DNA of 64,000 nt from Corynebacterium lizhenjunii (GTDB lineage Bacteria; Actinomycetota; Actinomycetes; Mycobacteriales; Mycobacteriaceae). The stretch is taken from positions 310,001-374,000 of the forward strand of contig NZ_CP064954.1 in assembly GCF_011038655.2 (NCBI RefSeq), written 5' to 3'. Of the stretch, positions 1-9,017 are shown piece by piece (within the stretch, counting starts at the first letter, position 1; each line of letters opens with the position of its first letter). The notes beneath the pieces were generated by a model. The model was given only the letters and a program-made list of their open reading frames with translations, was not told where the DNA came from and did no database searches. A program made the translations under genes and the position numbers.

Positions 1-49
1 CAAGATGCTGCGTCGCACCCGCGTTCAGCGTCGCAAGCTGGGCAAGTAA
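1..49 (+). CDS. Small ribosomal subunit protein bS22 (AURKAIP1/COX24 domain), C-terminal end only
   Basis: The window opens inside a gene whose last 15 codons read KMLRRTRVQRRKLGK and stop at 47-49. This highly basic tail is the hallmark of the very short actinobacterial protein first annotated as an AURKAIP1/COX24-domain protein and later found as bS22 on mycobacterial ribosomes. In mycobacteria the same gene (Rv0500B) lies a few genes before the hemA cluster, as here. The start lies left of the window. The identification rests on the tail and on synteny. Confidence 0.8.
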   Translation, partial: KMLRRTRVQRRKLGK

Positions 50-65
50 ATCTTCGCTGGCACTC

Positions 66-91
66 GCGCTCCGGTTTTCCGGGGCGCTTTT
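66..91 (+). terminator. Rho-independent terminator after bS22
   Basis: A 9-bp stem (GCGCTCCGG / CCGGGGCGC, one G-T pair) with a TTTT loop is followed by TTTT, 17 nt after the bS22 stop codon. Confidence 0.75.
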
Positions 92-231
92 GCCGTATAA
101 GGGCTCAGTAGGCTGCATTTGCCCGGCCTGGTAGTAATTCCGGTGGCATAATTGGCTGTGATAGCACAATGTGGGAGGATTGAAGTCCAATTTTCCCTCG
201 TTACGAGTCATTAGAACCAGGAGGAGGAGGG

Positions 232-867
232 ATGACTGATGAGTACTCCACTCACGAGGAAGACAAGCCGCAGTCGAGTGATAGCCCGCTCCAGCGACGG
301 GCGGGTTATCCGAGCAGCTCGGATACACGATCCGATGGAAAACGTGGAGAAAGCCTGGCGACAAACGGGACAGGCTCTCCGGGACGCGATGGACTCTCAA
401 CGCAAGATGAAGTTGTAGAAGCTGAGTTTCTGGACCAGGTGAGTGACCGAGTAACCAGTCAATTGTTGAGTGTTACTCGAATTGCTCCTTTGCCTGAGCC
501 TGGCGAGTTGCAGGCTTATGAAAGAATTCAACAGGGCTTGGCAGATCGAATAGTACAGATGGCGGAGAATTCTGCTGAAGCAGCGAATGCCGCTACGAAT
601 TCAAATGCTGCGGTCAATAACGCCCTTGCCGAGTCAATTCTCGAAGATGGAAGATCACTTCGGCGCGGTCAATGGATGTTTTTTACTTTGGCTGTTTTGT
701 TCTTGGTTACTGCAGTTGGGCTCGAATTTTCTGGCCGAACTCCGTTTGCGACGGGAATGGGAATTCTTGGCTTCCTGAGCTTGGTTGGAGTAGTTATTCG
801 TCCTAAGACGGGTCCACGCTGGAGTTCAACGAGCAAGGACGAATACGATTCAGCTGCGGCCGAATAG
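232..867 (+). CDS. DUF2335 membrane protein
   Basis: A 211-residue protein of unknown function. Residues 1-65 are hydrophilic and probably disordered. From about residue 80 it matches the DUF2335 pattern: a short PLPEPGELQAYERIQQGLAD segment, an Ala/Asn-rich amphipathic helix with RIVQMAEN, then SLRRGQ and two closely spaced membrane helices (about 149-168 and 172-190). DUF2335 proteins often occur in mobile or accessory regions; their role is unknown. The ATG follows a strong purine-rich site (AGGAGGAGGAGG, 219-230). Base composition is visibly more AT-rich than in neighbouring genes (runs such as TTTTTTAC), suggesting horizontal gain. The gene stands alone between bS22 and a convergent HAD gene. 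Confidence 0.75.
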   Translation: MTDEYSTHEEDKPQSSDSPLQRRAGYPSSSDTRSDGKRGESLATNGTGSPGRDGLSTQDEVVEAEFLDQVSDRVTSQLLSVTRIAPLPEPGELQAYERIQQGLADRIVQMAENSAEAANAATNSNAAVNNALAESILEDGRSLRRGQWMFFTLAVLFLVTAVGLEFSGRTPFATGMGILGFLSLVGVVIRPKTGPRWSSTSKDEYDSAAAE

Positions 868-1050
868 CTAGTTCAAGGGGCCCGGAGAATAGCTTCGAGC
901 GTCTTTCGCCTGTTCGAGGGCGGCAGCCCCGTAGAGGGGTGGCGGGCTCTGGTGTCCGGGTGTTCCGGCCGAAAATCCGATAGAAGGGCAGAGGTTGGCT
1001 GCATTTGGCGGGGTTGGCCAAGACCGGCCCTCAAGACTGAAGTGGGTGGC

Positions 1051-2148
1051 CTACTTGCGGGTCAGACGCCAGCCGCCGAAGGAAAAAGCGGCCATGGCCA
1101 ACGCGGGCAGACCGTAGGTCTTGACGGCCTTGCGTACGCTGCGGTAGTCGCGGATGAGCCAGCCGCGTTCCTGGGCAATACGGTGCAGGCGGGCATCGGG
1201 GTTGATTGCCACGGCTGTGCCCACCATGGACAGCATGGGGACATCATTGGCAGAGTCTGAGTAGGCGGTACAGCGGGATAGGTCCAGGCGCTCCATGGTG
1301 GCGAGGGCAGCCACGGCGTGCTTTTTGCCGGGACCGTGGAGGATGTCACCTACCAGGCGGCCGGTGAACTTGCCATCTTTGACTTCGGCGACGGTGCCTA
1401 GCGCGCCGGTGAAGCCGAAGCGGCGAGCCAAGATCTGCGCCAGCTGCACCGGGGTGGCGGTGACCAACCAGACTTGCTGGCCAGCATCAATGTGCATCTG
1501 CGCCAGCTGCTTGGTGCCGGGATAGGCCTTGTGGGCCATGGATTGATCCACGATTTCCTCGCACAGCGCTACCATCTCTTCGACGCTACGGCCTTTGATG
1601 AACTCCAGTGCTTGCACACGCCCGGCGGCGACGTCCTCAGCGTTTTCGTTGCCAGAGACCCGGAACTTTAGCTGCTTCCAGGCAATGGGCACGATTTCAG
1701 AAAACGTAAAGTAGCGGCGTTTGGCCAGGCCAAAAGCAAAGGACACCAGCGAGGAACCCTGAATGAGGGTGTTGTCCACGTCAAAGAAGGCCGCGGCGCC
1801 GACGTCTTGGGGGATGGCTGGGTCCGGGTGATTGAGTTTGTTGGCGCCTGCAGACTCGAAAGAGCCCGCCACGGACTCCACGCCTGCTGAATACGCGTCG
1901 AGGTTGATTCCGAAGAGTTCTTCGACCGCCACAGCAGCAGCGGCCTCGCCCGCAGCGCGCTGGGGGCCTTCGCCCAGCGGAGCAAACGCGGTGGTTTCCA
2001 AAAAATTGCGCAGGTTACCGCGGCTGGCGGTCCAGTTGGCCAGGAAGTCCTGGGGGGACTCCGGCATGGGTGGCGGCGTAGGAGTGGCGGACACGTGGCT
2101 CCCCTCGCGTTGGCGGTACGGTGGACTACTTGGAACTATTGCGTCCAT
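1051..2148 (-). CDS. HAD-IB family phosphatase, SerB1-like
   Basis: A haloacid-dehalogenase phosphatase of 365 residues. Motif I is FFDVDNTL (nucleophile Asp near residue 123), motif II the VTATP segment (about 229-233), a Lys lies in GPGKKHA (about 275), and motif IV is SDSANDVPM (about 297-305). This is the subfamily IB arrangement of phosphoserine-phosphatase-like enzymes, but the roughly 120-residue N-terminal extension is untypical of true SerB, so the substrate is uncertain. The mycobacterial homologue serB1 (Rv0505c) occupies the same place before hemA. I chose the ATG at 2148, preceded by AAAGGG; an upstream GTG at 2187 would overlap the leader of the divergent glutaredoxin gene. The C-terminus ends in a short hydrophobic segment and RLTRK. 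Confidence 0.8.
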   Translation of the reverse strand: MDAIVPSSPPYRQREGSHVSATPTPPPMPESPQDFLANWTASRGNLRNFLETTAFAPLGEGPQRAAGEAAAAVAVEELFGINLDAYSAGVESVAGSFESAGANKLNHPDPAIPQDVGAAAFFDVDNTLIQGSSLVSFAFGLAKRRYFTFSEIVPIAWKQLKFRVSGNENAEDVAAGRVQALEFIKGRSVEEMVALCEEIVDQSMAHKAYPGTKQLAQMHIDAGQQVWLVTATPVQLAQILARRFGFTGALGTVAEVKDGKFTGRLVGDILHGPGKKHAVAALATMERLDLSRCTAYSDSANDVPMLSMVGTAVAINPDARLHRIAQERGWLIRDYRSVRKAVKTYGLPALAMAAFSFGGWRLTRK

Positions 2149-2208
2149 AGTAAACCCTTTGCTGGCAATTCTGTCAGGCCGAAGCACACAAGGAGGCAGC
2201 CGCTACAC

Positions 2209-2445
2209 ATGGTGGAGTTGATGGTGAGGCAGTCCTGTGGGTCTTGCCAACGGGTGGCGCGCCAGATTGCGCCGGTGGTGGAACAAGCCGGGCATCGGCT
2301 GGTGTTGCAGGATGTGGATGCCACCCCGGAACTGGCCCTGGAGTACGGGGATCGGGTGCCTGTGGTGGTCATCGATGGAGAGGAATTTGCCTGCTGGGAG
2401 GTCGATAACGCTGAGCTGGCAGCAGAGCTGGCGGCTAGGGATTAG
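2209..2445 (+). CDS. Glutaredoxin family protein
   Basis: A 78-residue thioredoxin-fold protein with a CGSC redox motif near the N-terminus and the cis-proline segment VPVVVIDGEEF characteristic of small glutaredoxin-like proteins. It probably exchanges disulfides in the cytoplasm; the partner is unknown. The same gene precedes hemA in mycobacteria (Rv0508). The ATG at 2209 is chosen because AGGAGG lies 12 nt upstream; an in-frame ATG at 2221 is possible. The frame is open upstream to 2095, but that part overlaps the divergent HAD gene. The stop is 189 bp before hemA. Confidence 0.85.
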   Translation: MVELMVRQSCGSCQRVARQIAPVVEQAGHRLVLQDVDATPELALEYGDRVPVVVIDGEEFACWEVDNAELAAELAARD

Positions 2446-2505
2446 TCAACCCTTAGTAGGGGCTGGGCCTGAATAACGGGTAACCTTTTGGATGATTTTT
2501 CTCAA

Positions 2506-2557
2506 CCATTGGTTGGAGCCGTTGGTTGGAGCCATTGGTTGGAGCCGTTGGTTGGAA
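2506..2557. repeat. 13-bp tandem repeat, four units, upstream of hemA
   Basis: Four head-to-tail copies of CC(A/G)TTGGTTGGAG, alternating A and G at position 3, lie 78 nt before the hemA start. The last copy ends in A rather than G. They are not coding. Confidence 0.9.
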
Positions 2558-2634
2558 TCGGGTTGAAAGCAGACTGGAAGGCTGGATTCCGGCCGGGCCC
2601 GGTTGGAAGTTGTGCAGGTAGCTAAGGAGCGTAC

Positions 2635-3954
2635 ATGAGCGTGCTGGTCGTGGGGATGTCCTACCAGTCCGCCCCGGTGTCTTTGCTGGAGCGGCTAAGC
2701 ATGGAGCATGGCATCCAAAACCACGCGTGCGGCAAGCTGGTGGCGGCAGACTCTTTGTCGGAAGCCATGATTATCTCCACGTGCAACCGCCTGGAAGTCT
2801 ATTCGGTTACTAATTCTTTCCATACCGGAGTCCAAGACGTGGTGCGCGTGCTGCAGGAGTCCTCCGGGGTCCCGGAGGAGGAGCTGCGCGGCTACCTCTA
2901 TGTGCGCTATGCGGATGCCGCGGCGGAGCATCTGATGAATGTCACCTCTGGGCTGGATTCGATGGTGCTAGGGGAGCAGCAGATTATTGGCCAGGTGCGC
3001 GCGGCGTATCAGCACGCGGCGGACCAGGGCACGGTGGGTCCGCGTTTGCATGCCCTGGCGCAGGCAGCTCTCCACGCTGGCAAGCGGGTGCACGCGGAAA
3101 CTGATATTGACGAAGCTGGCGCCTCGATGGTCTCCTTCTCCTTTGACCGTGCGCTGGAGTTGCTGGGCACGCACAGTTTGGAGGGCCAGCGGGTGCTGAT
3201 TCTGGGCGCCGGGGCCATGGCTTCTTTGGCGGCCACCCACGCGGGCAGGCTTGGCGCTAGTTTGGTTATTGCTAATCGCACCCGGGAGCGCGCGCAGCGT
3301 TTGGCGGATCACGCGGCGGAGGCTGGCGTGCAGGCTGAGGTAGTGGATTTCGCTTCTCGTGCTACGGTGCTGAGCAGCGTGGATGTGGCGGTGTCTGCCA
3401 CGGGGGCGCAGGGTTTTACCTTGACGCCGGCGGATATGCCCACCTCGGAGCTGATGCTCATTGATTTGTCCCTGCCGCGCGATATTGATGATGACTGCGC
3501 GCACCTGCCCGGCAAGCAGCTGGTCAATATCGAGCGCCTGAGTGAGCAGATTACCGCTGCGGATCGCGGCGATACCCCGCACGCCCAGGCGCAGCAGATT
3601 GTCACCTTTGAGCTGGAGGCTTATTCTTCTGCTCAGCGGGTGCGTGATGTGGCTCCGGCCGTTAGTGCCCTGCGCCAGCATGCTGCGGATCTGGTGGCCT
3701 GCGAGGTCGCCCGTTTGGAGCAGAAGCACCCTGAGCTTGACGATGCCCAGCGTGCCGACGTCCAGCGCGCCTTGCGGCGGGTGGTGGATAAGCTCCTGCA
3801 TGAGCCCACCGTGCGGGCCAAGGAACTGGCTGCCAGCTCGGGTACCGTGAGCCATGAGACCGCTTTGCAGCAGCTCTTTGGCCTGGAGGTGGACTCCACC
3901 ATTGCGGAAGGCGTGGCGTTGCCCGCGACTGATTTGCCCACTACGGTGGGCTGA
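2635..3954 (+). CDS. hemA: Glutamyl-tRNA reductase
   Basis: First committed enzyme of C5 heme synthesis: it reduces glutamyl-tRNA(Glu) to glutamate-1-semialdehyde with NADPH. The 439-residue length is normal. The N-terminal catalytic domain holds STCNRLEVY with the nucleophilic Cys at residue 50, followed by [17 protein letters not shown] Rossmann domain with GAGAMASLA (about 190) and [11 protein letters not shown] follows, then a C-terminal dimerisation helix. The ATG has AAGGAG 8 nt upstream, so it is a leadered gene. It starts the hemACDB run. HemA is usually the control point of the pathway. A tandem repeat occupies the leader region, but I see no recognisable operator. Confidence 0.97.
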   Translation: MSVLVVGMSYQSAPVSLLERLSMEHGIQNHACGKLVAADSLSEAMIISTCNRLEVYSVTNSFHTGVQDVVRVLQESSGVPEEELRGYLYVRYADAAAEHLMNVTSGLDSMVLGEQQIIGQVRAAYQHAADQGTVGPRLHALAQAALHAGKRVHAETDIDEAGASMVSFSFDRALELLGTHSLEGQRVLILGAGAMASLAATHAGRLGASLVIANRTRERAQRLADHAAEAGVQAEVVDFASRATVLSSVDVAVSATGAQGFTLTPADMPTSELMLIDLSLPRDIDDDCAHLPGKQLVNIERLSEQITAADRGDTPHAQAQQIVTFELEAYSSAQRVRDVAPAVSALRQHAADLVACEVARLEQKHPELDDAQRADVQRALRRVVDKLLHEPTVRAKELAASSGTVSHETALQQLFGLEVDSTIAEGVALPATDLPTTVG

Positions 3955-3998
3955 GTTCCCGGCACGGCTTTACACCGGCACTGCCCTACAGTTTAAGG

Positions 3999-4889
3999 AT
4001 GAATATGTTTAGCATTGGCACCCGCGGTTCTTTGCTGGCCACCACTCAGGCTGGTCACGTGCGTGATTGGCTGGCCCAGGCTGGATACCCGGCTGAGCTG
4101 CACATTGTGACTACTGCAGGGGATGTCAACATGGCCCCGGTGGAGCGCATTGGGGTGGGCGTGTTCACCCAGGCGCTGCGCGATGCCCTGGATGTTGGCG
4201 AGTGCGACATTGCGGTGCATTCCTTCAAGGATCTGCCCACTGCTGCCGATGCCCGCTTCCGGCTGGTAGTGCCCCAGCGCCAGGATCCCCGGGAGGCGTT
4301 GGTGGCCCGCGATGGGCTAAGCCTGGAGCAGCTGCCACAAGGGGCACGGGTGGGGACCTCGGCCCCGCGGCGCATCGGCCAGCTTCGCAGCCTGCGCCCG
4401 GACCTGGATATTCGGCCGCTGCGGGGCAACATTGACACCCGCATGGGCAAGGTGAGCTCCGGGGAGCTAGACGCCGTGGTGCTGGCTTATGCGGGCTTGG
4501 TGCGCGCGGGTTACGCCCAGCGCGCGACCGAGGTTTTCGCTCCCGCCACGTTTGTGCCGGCTCCTGCCCAGGGGGCGTTGGCCATTGAGGCAAAGGTGGG
4601 CACTGCGGCGGATACGGCACTGGATGCCATCGTCGATACCCAGGCCATGGCCGCGGCGGCGGGGGAGCGCGAAGTTCTCGCCCGCCTCGAGGCCGGTTGC
4701 ACCGCACCCGTCGGTGCGTATTCGGTGGTGGACGGGCAACAGCTAACGGTGCACGGGGGCATTTTTGCCCTCGACGGCAGCGCTAGTTTGCGCGCGGAAG
4801 CCACCGGCGACCTCACCCAGGGCCGTGAGCTGGGCGCGCAGGTTGCCCAAGAGCTCCTCGCAGCGGGCGCAGACCAGCTATTGGGCTAA
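3999..4889 (+). CDS. hemC: Porphobilinogen deaminase (hydroxymethylbilane synthase)
   Basis: Condenses four porphobilinogens to hydroxymethylbilane. The 296-residue protein shows [12 protein letters not shown] at the N-terminus, the SFKDLP segment, [23 protein letters not shown], and [10 protein letters not shown] with the dipyrromethane-binding Cys at 234. It lies 44 bp after hemA. A -10-like TACAGT (3987-3992) sits 6 nt before the ATG at 3999, suggesting an additional leaderless transcript. The ATG at 4005 is an alternative start, spaced 6 nt from AAGG. Confidence 0.96.
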   Translation: MNMFSIGTRGSLLATTQAGHVRDWLAQAGYPAELHIVTTAGDVNMAPVERIGVGVFTQALRDALDVGECDIAVHSFKDLPTAADARFRLVVPQRQDPREALVARDGLSLEQLPQGARVGTSAPRRIGQLRSLRPDLDIRPLRGNIDTRMGKVSSGELDAVVLAYAGLVRAGYAQRATEVFAPATFVPAPAQGALAIEAKVGTAADTALDAIVDTQAMAAAAGEREVLARLEAGCTAPVGAYSVVDGQQLTVHGGIFALDGSASLRAEATGDLTQGRELGAQVAQELLAAGADQLLG

Positions 4890-5001
4890 ACCGCAGCCGG
4901 ATGGGAGCCCGGCACCCCGGCTAATTTCAATCTGGCGACCATTTAAATTAAGGTGGAACTACCATACGGCGTTCTTTGTGAGCGCCTTGCCCCCATTTAA
5001 G

Positions 5002-5023
5002 GCCTGAGTACTACTCAGGCTTT
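5002..5023. terminator. Perfect inverted repeat between hemC and cobA-hemD
   Basis: GCCTGAGT-act-ACTCAGGC is a perfect 8-bp inverted repeat with a 3-nt spacer, followed by TTTAG. It could be a weak intrinsic terminator of the hemAC transcript or an operator for the next gene. The T-run is short, so the assignment is open. Confidence 0.4.
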
Positions 5024-5073
5024 AGCGTTGTGGCACGTTACCGGCCCCGATCAAGCTAGAAAAGAACCTTCCA

Positions 5074-6762
5074 TTGAGCAACCCTTCCATCTCTGACTCC
5101 CCAGAACAGCTGGGGAAAGTGGTCTTTGTAGGTGCGGGCCCCGGCAACCCTGATCTGCTGACCATTCGGGCCCGTGAGGTGCTCGCTCATAACGCCCTGG
5201 CCATCGTGGACCCCCAGGTGCTGGGCGGGGTGCGTGACATTGTCGGCTCCGCTCTGCCGGTCCCGCAGGAGCTTATCGATGCCGCCGAGGCCGAGTATGC
5301 AGAAATTGTCGCCGCCGCCAAGGCTGCCGGAGCTCGCCGTAAGCCGCCTAGGCCACCGGCACCCACTGCGGCGGTGCTGTCGGAGCCTGCGGAGGACCTG
5401 GAGGGCATCGTCAAGCAATGCCAAGAGGCGCTGGCCCACGGTGGGGATGTCATCCGCCTGGTGGCGGGCAATCCTTTAAACCGGGAGTCCATCAAGGCCG
5501 AAATTGCTGCAGTGGCCGCGGCAGGCCTGGAGTTTCACGTGGTGCCGGGCATGTCTTTGCCGTCCACGGTGCCTTCGTTTGCGGGGTTGGCGCTGGGCTC
5601 GACGTACACCGAGGCCGATGTGGCTGACATTCATGATGCCGCAGGCTGGGACACCCTTGCCGCCGCCGCGCAGCCTTTGGTGCTCCAAGCCACGGCGGAG
5701 GACTTGGCGGTGATTGCCCGCGAGCTGGGCAGCCGGGGTATGCCGGCAGATACCGCGGCCTATGTCACGGTGCACGGCACCACCCGCTTGCAGCGCACGC
5801 ACGAAGCCACCCTGGCCACGCTGGGCAAACTCGGTGCGGAGCTGCCGGGCTCCCTGGTGGTCACTCTGGGTCGCAGCTTCGACGACCGCACCAAGTATTC
5901 CTGGTGGGAAAACCGGCCGCTCTACGGCTGGCGGGTACTGGTGCCGCGCACCAAGGAACAGGCAGGGCCCATGAGCGCGCGCCTGGCTGGTTACGGCGCC
6001 ATTCCGCAGTCTGTGCCCACCATTTCGGTGGAGCCGCCGCGGAATCCACAGCAGATGGACCGTGCTATCAAGGGCATAGTGGAGGGCCGTTACAAGTGGA
6101 TCATCTTCACCTCTGTTAATGCAGTCAAGGCAGTGTGGGAGAAGATTTTTGAGCTCGGCCTGGATGCGCGCGATTTTGCTGGCGTGCAGCTGGCTGCCGT
6201 GGGCACCAAGACTGCTGATGCCATCCGCGAGCGCGGCATGGTCCCCGAACTGTTGCCGGAGCGCACCCAGCAAAATGCCGAAGGACTGGTGGCGGCGTTC
6301 CCCAACTATGTGGAGGACATTGACGCCGTGGGCCGGGTGCTGCTGCCGCGCGCTGACTTAGGTGGCGAGGCCCTGGTTACCGGCCTAGAGGCCCTGGGCT
6401 GGGAAGTTGATGACGTGGTGGCGTACCGCACCGTGCGCGCTGCTCCGCCTTCGGCAGAGATTCGGGACTTGATTAAGTCCGGCGGCTTTGATGCCGTGGC
6501 GTTTACCTCTGGGTCCACTGTGCGTAACCTGGTGGGTATTGCCGGCAAGCCGCACCCGCGCACCATCATTGCGTGCATTGGGCCATCGGCCAAGGCTGCT
6601 GCTGAGGAGATGGGCCTGCGCGTAGACGTGGTGCCGGAGGTTGCAGAAGTGCCCGCTTTGGTCGATGCCCTGGCAAGCCACGTGGCAGCGCTGCGTGCGG
6701 CTGGCAATCTGCCGGCCCCGCGAAAGAAGCGCCGCTCCCGCAAGAAAGGAACCACAGCTTAA
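5074..6762 (+). CDS. hemD: Bifunctional uroporphyrinogen-III C-methyltransferase / uroporphyrinogen-III synthase
   Basis: A 562-residue fusion typical of actinobacteria. The N-terminal half is a CobA/SUMT-like methyltransferase fold: VGAGPGNPDLLTIRA near residue 15, a VIRLVAGNP motif, and a VVPGMSLPSTVPSFAGL segment. The C-terminal half (from GWRVLVPRTKEQAG at about residue 286) is HemD, which cyclises hydroxymethylbilane to uroporphyrinogen III, with FTSVNAVKAVWE and FTSGSTVRNL segments. It ends in a basic tail, RKKRRSRKKG. The likely start is the TTG at 5074, without a strong ribosome binding site. The next gene, hemB, begins directly after the stop, so the two are co-transcribed. Whether the methyltransferase half is active cannot be judged from sequence alone. 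Confidence 0.93.
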   Translation: MSNPSISDSPEQLGKVVFVGAGPGNPDLLTIRAREVLAHNALAIVDPQVLGGVRDIVGSALPVPQELIDAAEAEYAEIVAAAKAAGARRKPPRPPAPTAAVLSEPAEDLEGIVKQCQEALAHGGDVIRLVAGNPLNRESIKAEIAAVAAAGLEFHVVPGMSLPSTVPSFAGLALGSTYTEADVADIHDAAGWDTLAAAAQPLVLQATAEDLAVIARELGSRGMPADTAAYVTVHGTTRLQRTHEATLATLGKLGAELPGSLVVTLGRSFDDRTKYSWWENRPLYGWRVLVPRTKEQAGPMSARLAGYGAIPQSVPTISVEPPRNPQQMDRAIKGIVEGRYKWIIFTSVNAVKAVWEKIFELGLDARDFAGVQLAAVGTKTADAIRERGMVPELLPERTQQNAEGLVAAFPNYVEDIDAVGRVLLPRADLGGEALVTGLEALGWEVDDVVAYRTVRAAPPSAEIRDLIKSGGFDAVAFTSGSTVRNLVGIAGKPHPRTIIACIGPSAKAAAEEMGLRVDVVPEVAEVPALVDALASHVAALRAAGNLPAPRKKRRSRKKGTTA

Positions 6763-7752
6763 GTGAGTAGCTTTCCCACCCGCCGGCCCCGGCGCCTGCG
6801 CGCCAACCCCGCCCTGCGGGAGTTTGTGGCCGAGACCCGCCTGCACGCCAGCGATCTGATCTTGCCGGTGTTTATTGCCGATGGCCTCGCGGCCCCCCGG
6901 GAGATTGCCTCCATGCCGGGGGTCTACCAACACACGCTGGAATCCCTGACGCAGTTGGCAGAAGAAGCCATCGCTGTGGGGATCAAGTGCATTGACATCT
7001 TTGGAGTTCCGCGCCCGGAGGACAAGGACGCCACGGGTTCGGCAGCCATTGACCCGGAGGGGATCCTCAACCGCGCCTTGGCGCACTTGCGGGAGCGCTT
7101 CGGCGATCAGCTGCTGTTGATGGCGGATACCTGCCTAGACGAGTTCACAGACCACGGCCACTGCGGCGTGCTGGACGGGCAGGGGCGGGTGGATAATGAC
7201 GCCACCTTGCCGCTATACGCCCAGATGGCGGTGGCGCAGGCCCGCGCTGGCGCGCACATTGTCTCCCCGTCGGGCATGATGGACGGCCAGGTGGGCGTTA
7301 TCCGCGACGCGCTGGATGATGCCGGCTTTGCCGATGTCGCCATCATGGCCTACTCCGCCAAGTATGCCTCGGCTTTCTTTGGGCCTTTCCGCGAGGCCGT
7401 GGGCTCCTCCCTAGAGGGCGACCGCCGCACGTACCAGCAGGATCCCCGCAACCTGCGGGAGTCGGTGATGGAAGCGGAGCTGGATGTTTCCGAAGGCGCG
7501 GACTTCATCATGGTCAAGCCCGCCCTGCCCTACCTGGATGTGCTGAAGACTCTGGCCGAGTCCAGCCCGGTGCCAGTAGCGGCCTACCAGGTTTCTGGTG
7601 AATACGCCATGATTAAGGCAGCCGGTGCCAACGGCTGGGTAGACGGGGATGCCGTGATGTTGGAATCCCTGGCCTCCATCAAGCGCGCGGGTGCGGACCA
7701 GATCTTTACCTACTACGCCATCGAGGCTGCTCGCGCTTTGCGCGAAAGCTAG
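6763..7752 (+). CDS. hemB: Delta-aminolevulinic acid dehydratase (porphobilinogen synthase)
   Basis: Condenses two 5-aminolevulinates to porphobilinogen. It has 329 residues with a TIM barrel. The two Schiff-base lysines are visible in MAYSAKYASAFFGPF and FIMVKPALPYLD. The metal loop reads DTCLDEFTDHGHCG, a mixed form: the zinc type has three cysteines and the magnesium type has none, whereas here the middle position is Asp and two Cys remain. The start is the GTG at 6763, directly abutting the hemD stop, with AAAGGA 12 nt upstream. It is followed at 15 bp by a membrane-protein gene in the same operon. Confidence 0.96.
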   Translation: MSSFPTRRPRRLRANPALREFVAETRLHASDLILPVFIADGLAAPREIASMPGVYQHTLESLTQLAEEAIAVGIKCIDIFGVPRPEDKDATGSAAIDPEGILNRALAHLRERFGDQLLLMADTCLDEFTDHGHCGVLDGQGRVDNDATLPLYAQMAVAQARAGAHIVSPSGMMDGQVGVIRDALDDAGFADVAIMAYSAKYASAFFGPFREAVGSSLEGDRRTYQQDPRNLRESVMEAELDVSEGADFIMVKPALPYLDVLKTLAESSPVPVAAYQVSGEYAMIKAAGANGWVDGDAVMLESLASIKRAGADQIFTYYAIEAARALRES

Positions 7753-7767
7753 AAGGAGCCGGTAGCA

Positions 7768-8499
7768 GTGTCTGATACTCCCCAGAAGACTTCCACAGCA
7801 CCACAAACCCGCAAGTCCCAGCGCCCCGAGGCAGTTGACTACCTGCTGGGGCTTGGGCTCTTTGTCCTGGGTGGTGAGGTGGTCCACCAGGGGCTGCAGG
7901 TGGCCACCAGCCTGTTTAACCGGCACATCATGGTGGGGCAGCTGAGCAAGTCATTGGCGGAGCGCGGCACGGAATACCCGCAGGCGTTTATGGACCTGGC
8001 CTCCTATGCGGCCATTGCGGGTACCACCATGTTCTCCCTGCTCATCATTGGCCTTCTGGCCTGGATGCTGGCTCTTTTGCGCACCCCACAGCGCCATTCC
8101 GGTACCGCCCGGCGGCTGTGGTTCGCCTTTAGTCTCTACTTCACCTTCCGCCTGTTGATGGTGTTTCTGGTCGCCCCTGCTGGCGCCGATGCCCCCGACT
8201 GGCTCTACGTTCTAGACGGCAGCGTCCAAATCCTGGTCGGCTCCGCGGCCGCGATGCTGGTGTATTTCACCTCGAAGGAAGACACCCTCAATTACACCGG
8301 CGAGTTAGAGCAGTTGCGCAAGCTTGAAGCGGAGCAGCGCCGCGAACTGGAGCGCCGGAAAGAAGCCGCCCGCGAGCGCAACAAGCGCGACAAAGGTGAC
8401 AAGCGCGACAAGCAAGGCGAGGGCAACAAGCGCTCTGCGAAAGACCAGGCAGACACCAAGTCCGGGCGCACCTCCGGCCGGGGCAAGCACCGTGGTTAA
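7768..8499 (+). CDS. Four-helix membrane protein of the hem operon, unknown function
   Basis: A 243-residue protein with four predicted membrane helices (about 27-48, 73-100, 113-133 and 150-168) and a long, highly charged cytoplasmic tail of Lys, Arg, Asp and Glu with a repeated KRDKGDKRDK pattern. No enzymatic motif is visible. The GTG start at 7768 follows AGAAGGAGC at a good distance. A hypothetical membrane protein is found between hemB and hemE in other corynebacteria too, so a link to heme synthesis or assembly is plausible but unproven. It overlaps the next gene by 8 nt. Confidence 0.75.
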   Translation: MSDTPQKTSTAPQTRKSQRPEAVDYLLGLGLFVLGGEVVHQGLQVATSLFNRHIMVGQLSKSLAERGTEYPQAFMDLASYAAIAGTTMFSLLIIGLLAWMLALLRTPQRHSGTARRLWFAFSLYFTFRLLMVFLVAPAGADAPDWLYVLDGSVQILVGSAAAMLVYFTSKEDTLNYTGELEQLRKLEAEQRRELERRKEAARERNKRDKGDKRDKQGEGNKRSAKDQADTKSGRTSGRGKHRG

Positions 8500-9007
8500 C
8501 CCTCACCGGCCTTCCCACCAGGCTTCCAACCAGGCTTCCAATCAGGCTTCCCGCCGGCCTTCCCACCAAGCTTCTGGCCAGGCTTCCAATCAGGCCCAGC
8601 GGCGCCGCCCGTCGTTGGCCTACTGGCTATTCGTGGCCGCGGCGGTCCTCATGGTGCTTTCCAGCCTGGCCGGGTTCTTCGGTCCCGCCGCCGGGCCGGG
8701 CCACAGCGCGGGCGACGCCACCGCGCACGACGCCACCGCAAACGAACTTGCCCGCTACCTGCAGACCAACCGCAACGTTGTGGCCTGGGCGAACCTTGGC
8801 GGGGGCATCGGCATAGCCGTGCTGGCCCCACACCTACACCGGCTGCGCTGGGCACGCCACCTGCTGTGCGCACTGGTGGGCCTGGCCTGCTTCATCAACG
8901 TGGCCGCGGTGGCTCTCGGCGTGGGCGGGCTGGTGTTGCTGGCCATCCCCGTGCTGACCCTGGCGGCCACGTTGGCCATGTTCCGCTCACAAGCACAGGA
9001 TAAGTAA
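8492..9007 (+). CDS. Small membrane protein of the hem operon with Ser-His-Gln-rich N-terminus
   Basis: A 171-residue protein starting at GTG 8492, overlapping the end of the previous gene; the longer upstream frame only shadows that gene. Residues 4-40 are a low-complexity tract built on SHQASNQAS units, encoded by imperfect repeats of CAGGCTTCCAAC. Three or four hydrophobic segments follow (about residues 41-67, 91-110 and 120-165). No known domain is recognised. Position between hemB and hemE is conserved in corynebacteria. The first hydrophobic block is preceded by QRRR, fitting a cytoplasmic N-terminus. Confidence 0.65.
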   Translation: MVNPHRPSHQASNQASNQASRRPSHQASGQASNQAQRRRPSLAYWLFVAAAVLMVLSSLAGFFGPAAGPGHSAGDATAHDATANELARYLQTNRNVVAWANLGGGIGIAVLAPHLHRLRWARHLLCALVGLACFINVAAVALGVGGLVLLAIPVLTLAATLAMFRSQAQDK

Positions 9008-9017
9008 AAGGACTCTT

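Noticed and set aside
2968..3855. 295-codon minus-strand frame opposite hemA
   Set aside because: Shadow of hemA with skewed His/Arg/Gln composition and no start signal.
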